DNA from: JBFXAM01 sp050184295
Lineage (GTDB): Bacteria > Planctomycetota > Phycisphaerae > UBA1845 > Fen-1342
Direction of reading: 5' to 3'
NCBI GenBank assembly: GCA_050184295.1
Contig: JBFXAM010000142.1
Location: 1 to 11,119, forward strand
DNA length: 11,119 nucleotides
Below are positions 5,992 to 11,119 of this stretch, piece after piece. How positions within the stretch are numbered: the first letter of the stretch is position 1; each line of letters starts with the position of its first letter. The notes under the pieces are model-generated. The model made no database searches. It saw only the letters and a list, made by a program, of their open reading frames with translations, and was not told where the DNA came from. Both the position numbers and the translations under genes were made by a program.

Positions 5992-6951
5992 TCAGGGCTG
6001 GGCATCGCCGACCCAGTCGGTCGGCTTGACAAACCACGCGAGGCGCTCGATCTCGCGCCAGTACAAGCGCAACGGCGCTTCGGACGAGCCGGGCGCTTGA
6101 AACATGCCGGCCGGACCGAGCCAATAATCCGGTCCGATCGGCAGCGTTTCGCCGTGCCCATCGACGAACGCCGTCGGTCGCAGCCGCGTCGCGAGGTGGC
6201 TCGCATCGTTGTCGCCGCAGCCCTGCGTGTCCGACGGGTTGAAGACGATCTCGCAGCTTCGCCCGATGGACTCGCGCGCATCGCGATGGCCGTGCACCGG
6301 CACGTTGTGGTTGACGTTGTCCATCAGCAGCATGATCTCGGCGGGTCGGTCGATTTGTGCGAGACGGCGCCAGTCGCGCGGGTTGCTCAAGCTCTCCCAA
6401 CCGGCCAGCACGCCGCCGTTGACGTAGATCTCGTTCGTTTCGCGGACGATCTGCACGGAATTAAAGACGTAGGTGTTGGGGGCGTGGTGGATGATTCCCG
6501 AGTGCGTGGCGCGCGCGCCGTCGTCGGCCGGCTGCACGTCCGGGCAGCGCCAGATGCCGGTCGGTCGGCGAAAGAGCTCGTTCTCGACGCGCGCGAACGG
6601 CTGGCGGATGTAGTTCGCAAGAAACTCGTTCATGAGCTCGTAGGGCGCGCCGATCGTGTCGTCGAACACCCAGTAGTGCATCGGCGGAAGCCGATCACCG
6701 TGGTCGGTCGCGTACGTGTGCACCACCTGCGCCTGCGAGCGAAGGTTGACCAGGCACTGGAGGAGGCGGGCGCGGTCGCGCGCCCGTTGCAGCGACGGCA
6801 GCGCCAGCGCGATGAGCAGCGACAGGATCGCGATCACCACGAGCAGCTCGATCAGCGTAAACGCACGCAGCGTGTCGGCGTCGTCCGCCGCCGATTCGGA
6901 CGGCGGCGTCGTGCGTTCGCGTCGGCTCCGATCCGTCCGGGGCTTGAACAT
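5992..6951 (-). CDS. Prepilin-type N-terminal domain protein (large pseudopilin-like, planctomycete type)
   Basis: The product is 319 residues. A 30-residue, Arg/Asp-rich leader ends in A30, followed by FTLIELLVVIAILSLLIALA (31-50), the type IV prepilin/type II secretion pseudopilin signature with Glu at +5. Prepilin peptidase would cleave before Phe31; the usual Gly at -1 is Ala here. The soluble part (about 60-319) has a CPDVQP segment near the middle and, toward the end, SHLATRLRPTAFVDGHGE, like the His...Asp-Gly motif of the large pseudopilin families abundant in Planctomycetota. Such genes are often scattered singly, as here, without secretion-machine genes nearby. The ATG at 6951 is taken because it precedes a normal-length leader; no strong Shine-Dalgarno is visible, and in-frame upstream codons look non-coding. 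The substrate or pilus partner is unknown. Confidence 0.85.
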   Translation of the reverse strand: MFKPRTDRSRRERTTPPSESAADDADTLRAFTLIELLVVIAILSLLIALALPSLQRARDRARLLQCLVNLRSQAQVVHTYATDHGDRLPPMHYWVFDDTIGAPYELMNEFLANYIRQPFARVENELFRRPTGIWRCPDVQPADDGARATHSGIIHHAPNTYVFNSVQIVRETNEIYVNGGVLAGWESLSNPRDWRRLAQIDRPAEIMLLMDNVNHNVPVHGHRDARESIGRSCEIVFNPSDTQGCGDNDASHLATRLRPTAFVDGHGETLPIGPDYWLGPAGMFQAPGSSEAPLRLYWREIERLAWFVKPTDWVGDAQP

Positions 6952-7035
6952 GACGGGCTCGCAGCATCGGATTGTAGCACGCGCTCGCTCGGATTCGTGC
7001 AGCGCGGTAGCATTTGGAGCGACGCGCAGCGCGGT

Positions 7036-7082
7036 CGGCGTCGGCCGGCCGCCAGCGACGCCGCGAGTCGTCGGTTCCGACG
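7036..7082 (+). promoter_or_regulatory. Tandem inverted repeats upstream of the binding-protein gene
   Basis: CGGCGTCG (7036-7043) pairs perfectly with CGACGCCG (7056-7063), and six bases later comes the 14-base palindrome CGTCGGTTCCGACG (7069-7082). They lie 46-92 bases before the ATG at 7128, in the 176-base gap between divergent genes, and could be an operator or a leader hairpin. No clear -35/-10 pair was found in this gap. Confidence 0.3.
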
Positions 7083-7127
7083 GCGCGATCGCGGCGCCGC
7101 GGCCGCGTTTGCCGAGGGAGACCAAGC

Positions 7128-8102
7128 ATGATCGCCACATTCATCGCACCGTTGTTGCTGGGACCGTTGCTCGCGCTGGAGCCGGCCCCGCTCCAGTCGA
7201 AGAAGCCCACGAGCTACAAGATCGGACTGGTCGCCAAGAGCGAGAGCAATCCAGTGTTCCAGGCGGCCCGAGTCGGGGCGGAGGCCGCCGCACGCGACCT
7301 GGGCGCCAAGCACGGGCTGAAGATCGAGGTTCTCTGGCGGACGCCGGCCGACGAAGATGCGCAGAAGCAGGCCAGCTTCATCGAGCAGTTGATGGTCGGC
7401 GGCGTCGACGGCCTGGCGATCTCGTGCAGCGACGCCACCAAGGTCAACGCGGCGATCGATAAGGCCGTCGACCAGGGCATCCAGGTTGCGTGCTTCGACT
7501 CCGACGCCCCCAAGAGCAAGCGCTTCGTGTATCACGGCGTCGACGACATCGAGTGCGGACGGATCGTGATGCGCGAGCTGGCCCAGGCGCTCGGCGACGC
7601 GGGCGGCAAGGTGGCGGTGCTGGCCGGCAACCAGACCGCGCCGAATCTCCAGGCCCGCGTGCAAGGCGTTCGCGACGAAGCCGGCAAGCACGCGAAGATC
7701 AAGATCGTCGACGTGTATTATCACAAGGAAACGGCCCAGGACGCCGCCGCAAAGGTCCAGGAAGTGCAGACCGCGAATCCCGACATTGCCGGCTGGGCGA
7801 TGGTCGGCGGCTGGCCGCTCTTTTCCGATGCGCTGATGAGCTGGAAGCCCGGCGAGGTGAAGATTGTGGCGGTCGATGCACTGCCCGCGCAGTTGAAGTA
7901 TGTCGAGAAAGGCATCGCCCAGACCCTGGTCGCGCAGCGCGTCTATCACTGGGGCTATCGCAGCGTCGAGCTGCTGATCGACAAGCTCCACTTCGACAAG
8001 CAGCCGCCCAACGGCCGCGACCTGTCCGAGCTTGATTTCGTCACGCAGAAAAACGTCGCCGAATACGCCAAGAACTGGGACACCTGGCTCGGCAAAAAGT
8101 AA
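7128..8102 (+). CDS. Periplasmic sugar-type substrate-binding protein (RbsB-like, Peripla_BP_4 type)
   Basis: The product is 324 residues, normal for the ribose/galactose-type ABC binding-protein family. It captures a small ligand, probably a sugar, in the periplasm. The two-lobe pattern is clear: YKIGLVAKSESNPVFQAARVG (about 30-50), VDGLAISCSDA (about 93-103), VACFDSDAP (120-128), KVAVLAGN (161-168), KIVAVDALP (245-253) and TLVAQ near 270. By alignment with RbsB from memory, Asp124, Arg177, Asp250 and Gln270 sit where ligand contacts are expected. GAGGGAG (7114-7120), 7 bases before the ATG, fixes the start. The signal sequence is short and lacks basic residues before its hydrophobic run (residues 2-17), which is unusual. 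No permease or ATPase gene is nearby, so the transporter must be elsewhere, or the protein works with a sensor. Confidence 0.9.
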   Translation: MIATFIAPLLLGPLLALEPAPLQSKKPTSYKIGLVAKSESNPVFQAARVGAEAAARDLGAKHGLKIEVLWRTPADEDAQKQASFIEQLMVGGVDGLAISCSDATKVNAAIDKAVDQGIQVACFDSDAPKSKRFVYHGVDDIECGRIVMRELAQALGDAGGKVAVLAGNQTAPNLQARVQGVRDEAGKHAKIKIVDVYYHKETAQDAAAKVQEVQTANPDIAGWAMVGGWPLFSDALMSWKPGEVKIVAVDALPAQLKYVEKGIAQTLVAQRVYHWGYRSVELLIDKLHFDKQPPNGRDLSELDFVTQKNVAEYAKNWDTWLGKK

Positions 8103-8185
8103 TCCACGCCGGCGGCGACCGGCGCGAGCCCGACCCTCCGCGGTCCGGCCGACCCGCGACCGCGTCCTGCGACGGAGTTCGCCTG

Positions 8186-8650
8186 ATGAAACAACCGCGA
8201 CTCATCCTCGTTTTCATATCGATTGCGCTCGCGGCGGCGCCGGGCTGCGGTCGCGGGTCGCCGCCCGCGACCGGTGTGGGAACGACCGAGGTGCCGCCCG
8301 ACCGCTTGCAGCGCGCCGTCGAGAAGTTGCGTCTGAAGCTGCCGTCCCATGCGAAGGCGACCGGCGTCATCGACGACAATCCCGACGTGCTGATTCAACT
8401 CAAGCTGGAGATGCCGGCGAGTGAAGTGAACGCGTTTCTCGCGGGCTCGCCGTTTGCGCGCAAGACGCTCAGCACAGAGCTTCGACACGTCTCCAACACC
8501 GGCCAGCCGGACTGGTGGGCGCCGCAGGACGCCCAAAGCTTCCGTTCTGCGATGCTCGAAGTCGTCCCGAAGGCGGAAGGCGCGAGCATCCTCATCAACC
8601 TCGACGACCCCGCGACGGCGGTCGTCTACCTGATCTGGTTCAAGATGTAG
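8186..8650 (+). CDS. Small putative lipoprotein of unknown function
   Basis: The product is 154 residues. The N-terminus has KQPR, a hydrophobic run (7-17) and A-A-P-G-C21, a lipobox-like end in which Pro precedes Gly-Cys. That is imperfect but compatible with lipidation at Cys21. The mature part is mixed alpha/beta: an amphipathic helix (about 38-50), a strand LIQLKLEMP (about 69-77), then WWAPQDAQSFRSAMLEVVP (about 110-128) and a C-terminal beta segment ILINLDDPATAVVYLIWFKM (135-154) ending in aromatic residues. I do not recognise a family. CGGAG (8173-8177) lies 8 bases before the ATG, so it is a real gene. It sits 83 bases after the binding-protein gene and 96 before the isomerase gene, all on the same strand, so co-transcription is possible but not shown. 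Confidence 0.75.
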   Translation: MKQPRLILVFISIALAAAPGCGRGSPPATGVGTTEVPPDRLQRAVEKLRLKLPSHAKATGVIDDNPDVLIQLKLEMPASEVNAFLAGSPFARKTLSTELRHVSNTGQPDWWAPQDAQSFRSAMLEVVPKAEGASILINLDDPATAVVYLIWFKM

Positions 8651-8746
8651 TCGCGCCGCGCGCACTGCGGCGACCGTCCGGCCTGTCGCGCCACCCGCCG
8701 ACCGTCGTCGCCGCCGGCCTGCGAAGCCTTTGGAGAGACCCGCCGC

Positions 8747-10162
8747 ATGCCCACACACTCGCTCGCGATCGATTACGCCGGAACACTCGACGCGGCCGTC
8801 GGCGCTGCGCACGGCCTGGGCCCCGCCGAGATCGCCGCCGAACAGAAGCGCCTGACGCCGATGCTCACGGCGATCGAGGAGGAAGTCGCGCGCGGCCAGC
8901 ACGGCTATCGCGCGCTGCCGCGTGCCGCCGGCATGCTGAAGCAGGTGCTCGCGGCAGTGAAGCGCTGCCGGCCGGGCTGTGAGAACCTGGTCGTGCTCGG
9001 CATCGGCGGGTCGGCGCTGGGCAACATCGCGTTGCACACCGCGTTGAACCCGGCGTATCACAACCTGCGCACAGCACGGCAACGACGGGGCCCGCGGCTA
9101 TTCGTGCTGGACAACGTCGATCCGACGCACATCGCCGATCTGCTCGATTTGCTGGGCCCCGCGCTGCGCAGGACGCTGTTCAACGTGATCAGCAAGTCCG
9201 GCGAAACCGCCGAGACCGCCGCCCAGTTTCTGATTGTCCGCGACCTGCTGCGGCGGCGGCTCGGCGCGAAGCAACTGGCGAAGCGCGTACTTGTCACGAC
9301 GGACGCCGAGAAGGGGATCCTCCGCGACCAGCTCGCGCGCGACGGATTCGACAGCCTCCCGGTCCCCGGCATCGTCGGGGGACGGTTCAGCGTGCTGTCG
9401 GCGGTCGGGCTGTTTTCGGCCGCGATGTGCGGCGCGAACATCCGGAAGCTGCTGGCCGGCGCCGATGCGATGGCGGGCCGCGTGGCGCAGACCGACGCGC
9501 GCAAGAATCCCGCGGCGCTGCTTGCGATTCTGCTGCACGCGTTCTACGTGCGCGGCAAGCGACTGCACGTGATGATCCCGTACAGCGATCAGCTCAAGGA
9601 TCTCGCGGATTGGTATCGCCAGTTGTGGGCGGAGAGCCTGGGAAAGGCGACCGACCTCGACGGCACCACGGTTCACACCGGCCCGACGCCGATCCGCGCT
9701 CTCGGCGCGACCGACCAGCACTCGCAGGTGCAGCTCTATCGCGAGGGCCCGAACGACAAGGTGTTCGTGTTCCTCGAGGTGGAGAAGTTCGCGCGCGACG
9801 TCAAAATTCCGCGCGCGGACCGGCGCACGCCCCCGGAATTGCGATACCTCGCCGGTTCATCGCTGGGCAGGCTGCTGAACGCGGAAAAGCGCGCGACGGA
9901 GTACGCGCTGGTTAACAGCGGACGCCCGTGCCTCACGATCCGCTTTCCCGCGGTGAACGAGGGCACCGTCGGACAGTTCCTCATGCTCTGGGAGGCGACA
10001 ACGACGATCGCCGGCCGCCTGCTCAACATCAATCCCTACGACCAGCCCGCGGTCCAGCTCGGCAAGGACATGACGTTCGCGCTGATGCGCCGCAAGGGCT
10101 ATGAAGACCACGCCCGGCGGTTCGCCGAATTCGAGCGCCGCCGACCGAGCGCGACCCTCTGA
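8747..10162 (+). CDS. pgi: Glucose-6-phosphate isomerase
   Basis: Interconverts glucose-6-phosphate and fructose-6-phosphate in glycolysis and gluconeogenesis, in the cytoplasm. The product is 471 residues, close to the shorter bacterial forms and shorter than the roughly 550-residue enterobacterial enzyme. Family landmarks are all present: the sugar-phosphate loop GIGGSALG (85-92), the SIS-domain motif SKSGETAETAAQF (149-161), VGGRFSVLSAVG (210-221, Arg213), catalytic Glu296 in LWAESLGK, His325 in ATDQHSQVQL and Lys440 in QLGKDM. The start is supported by GGAGA (8732-8736), 10 bases upstream. The next gene on the strand makes GDP-mannose, and fructose-6-phosphate is the branch point to that pathway, so grouping them makes sense although the 110-base gap allows a separate promoter. 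Confidence 0.97.
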   Translation: MPTHSLAIDYAGTLDAAVGAAHGLGPAEIAAEQKRLTPMLTAIEEEVARGQHGYRALPRAAGMLKQVLAAVKRCRPGCENLVVLGIGGSALGNIALHTALNPAYHNLRTARQRRGPRLFVLDNVDPTHIADLLDLLGPALRRTLFNVISKSGETAETAAQFLIVRDLLRRRLGAKQLAKRVLVTTDAEKGILRDQLARDGFDSLPVPGIVGGRFSVLSAVGLFSAAMCGANIRKLLAGADAMAGRVAQTDARKNPAALLAILLHAFYVRGKRLHVMIPYSDQLKDLADWYRQLWAESLGKATDLDGTTVHTGPTPIRALGATDQHSQVQLYREGPNDKVFVFLEVEKFARDVKIPRADRRTPPELRYLAGSSLGRLLNAEKRATEYALVNSGRPCLTIRFPAVNEGTVGQFLMLWEATTTIAGRLLNINPYDQPAVQLGKDMTFALMRRKGYEDHARRFAEFERRRPSATL

Positions 10163-10233
10163 CTACCCGGCAAGGCGCGGCCGAGCGGCACGCGCGCCGC
10201 GGGCCAATCGGCGGCCGCGGTAGCTCGCCGCAG

Positions 10234-10253
10234 TGGACCGGCGCGGCGGTCCA
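10234..10253 (+). promoter_or_regulatory. Hairpin in the pgi-manC gap, just before the manC start
   Basis: TGGACCG (10234-10240) pairs with CGGTCCA (10247-10253) over a 6-base loop, ending 19 bases before the manC ATG. No T-run follows. It could be an end structure of the pgi transcript or a leader hairpin of manC. Confidence 0.3.
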
Positions 10254-10272
10254 GAACTCTTGAGAGACGACG

Positions 10273-11119
10273 ATGCGACACGCAGTCATCATGGCCGGCG
10301 GCTCGGGAACACGCCTGTGGCCCCTCAGTCGGCGCATGCGCCCCAAGCAGCTCATGCGTCTCTTCGACGGCGCCAGCTTGCTCCAGATCGCGCGGCGGCG
10401 GCTGGCGGGCGTCTTTGCGCGCGAGTGCACCTGGGTCATCACGAACGACGCGTATATCGATCTGGTCGCCTCCGAGCTGCCCGACCTGCCGCGCGAGAAC
10501 CTCATCGGCGAGCCGACGGGCCGCGATACCGCGAACGCGATCGGGCTGGCCGCGGCGCTCATCGTCCGGCGCGATCCGGACGCGACCATCGCGGTCTTTA
10601 CCGCCGACCACATCGTCGAACCGATCGACACCTTTGCCGATGCCATCCGTACGGGGCTCGACGCCGCCGAGGCGCACCCCGACGCGCTCGTGACCTTCGG
10701 CGTGACGCCCGACAGTCCGCACACGGGTTACGGCTATCTGCAAAAGGGCGCTCCGAGCGGCACGGCGGTCTATCGCGTGCGCGAGTTTCGGGAGAAGCCG
10801 ACCCGGGCGGTTGCCGAGCGTTACCTCAGTAGCGGAGAATACTTATGGAACAGCGGTATGTTCGCGTGGCGGGCGTCGGCGATCCGCGCCGAGCTTGAGC
10901 GGCTGCTGCTGGAGAACTTCCGCACGCTTGACGAGCTTGCGGAAGTCTGGGGAAACACAGCGCACGCCGCGACCCGGACCGAGCGTTTCGCGAGTTTGCA
11001 GAAGATCTCGATCGACTACGGCGTAATGGAAAAGGCGCGGAGGGGGTTGGTCGTGGAAATGCGCTGTCGATGGAGCGATCTCGGATCGTGGAGCTCGATC
11101 GCTGCGACGCAGGGGCGGG
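10273..11119 (+). CDS. manC: Mannose-1-phosphate guanylyltransferase (C-terminus beyond the window)
   Basis: Joins mannose-1-phosphate and GTP to make GDP-mannose for exopolysaccharide, glycan or lipid-linked sugar synthesis. The first 282 residues are present, open to the right edge with no stop. The nucleotidyltransferase signature is at the N-terminus, MAGGSGTRLWPLSR (7-20) with Lys25-Gln26. It is followed by GEPTGRDTANAIGLAA (79-94), the metal-site FTADHIV (109-115), HTGYGYLQ (150-157), the EFREKP block (171-176), LWNSGMFAW (191-199), ISIDYGVMEK (245-254) and WSDLGSW (267-273). Short guanylyltransferases are about 350 residues and ManC-type fusions with phosphomannose isomerase about 470; the edge prevents telling which this is. 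A weak Shine-Dalgarno (GAGAG, 10262-10266) precedes the ATG. Phosphomannomutase is not in the window. Confidence 0.95.
   Translation, partial: MRHAVIMAGGSGTRLWPLSRRMRPKQLMRLFDGASLLQIARRRLAGVFARECTWVITNDAYIDLVASELPDLPRENLIGEPTGRDTANAIGLAAALIVRRDPDATIAVFTADHIVEPIDTFADAIRTGLDAAEAHPDALVTFGVTPDSPHTGYGYLQKGAPSGTAVYRVREFREKPTRAVAERYLSSGEYLWNSGMFAWRASAIRAELERLLLENFRTLDELAEVWGNTAHAATRTERFASLQKISIDYGVMEKARRGLVVEMRCRWSDLGSWSSIAATQGR

Noticed and set aside
4577..6400. Long minus-strand open frame spanning the cyclase gene and the end of the pseudopilin gene
   Set aside because: It overlaps two well-supported genes in other frames, has no motif and no ribosome-binding site.
6972..7013. TTGTAG and TAGCAT as promoter hexamers for the binding-protein gene
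   Set aside because: The spacing is about 30 bases and both matches are weak.
5989..7131. Plus-strand open frame of 380 codons opposite the pseudopilin gene
   Set aside because: The opposite strand encodes an unmistakable FTLIE prepilin segment; this is a shadow.
6852..7991. Minus-strand open frame of 379 codons opposite the binding-protein gene
   Set aside because: The plus-strand gene has family motifs and a strong Shine-Dalgarno; the antisense product is low-complexity.
8667..8714. Inverted repeat GCGGCGAC/GTCGCCGC between the lipoprotein and pgi genes
   Set aside because: The 32-base loop and GC-only composition make it expected by chance; there is no T-run for a terminator.
7955..9082. 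Minus-strand open frame of 375 codons across the lipoprotein and pgi 5' regions
   Set aside because: It crosses three plus-strand coding or intergenic units and shows no recognisable domain.

Overview
The window is GC-rich and gene-dense. It looks like a chromosomal segment of a Planctomycetota-type bacterium. The best lineage clues are a large pseudopilin-like protein with an FTLIE prepilin head and a C-terminal His...Asp-Gly motif, a style expanded in that phylum, and a secreted redoxin fused to TPR-like repeats. No marker gene fixes the lineage, so this is an inference.

Layout, left to right. Positions 1-124 are the edge of an IS630-type insertion sequence; only the first codons of its transposase are inside the window. 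Four minus-strand genes follow, listed here in order of transcription: an isochorismatase-family hydrolase (3369-2815), a small zinc-ribbon membrane protein one base downstream (2813-2442), a secreted redoxin/TPR protein without catalytic cysteines (2271-1042), and a Suppressor-of-fused (SUFU) domain protein (843-124). The SUFU stop codon lies exactly at the IS junction. Plus-strand scpB (3562-4389) diverges from this group and is followed by a membrane diguanylate cyclase (4568-5890) with a structured leader. A minus-strand pseudopilin-like gene (6951-5992) converges on the cyclase. The rest is plus strand: an orphan sugar-type periplasmic binding protein (7128-8102), a small putative lipoprotein (8186-8650), glucose-6-phosphate isomerase (8747-10162), and a mannose-1-phosphate guanylyltransferase (10273 to the right edge).

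The last two genes fit together metabolically: the isomerase supplies fructose-6-phosphate, the entry point to GDP-mannose. The other genes look like housekeeping or single-gene units and not one pathway. I found no tRNA, rRNA, CRISPR array, phage cluster or recognisable defence island.

The most interesting signals are non-coding or at the residue level. They are the IS junction that supplies the SUFU stop codon, a promoter-like element (GTTGC-N24-ATAATTCGC) shared by scpB and the cyclase gene, three successive hairpins in the cyclase leader with the last touching its ATG, and a redoxin whose CxxC motif is replaced by SxxG. I did not find strong evidence for a wholly new multi-gene system.
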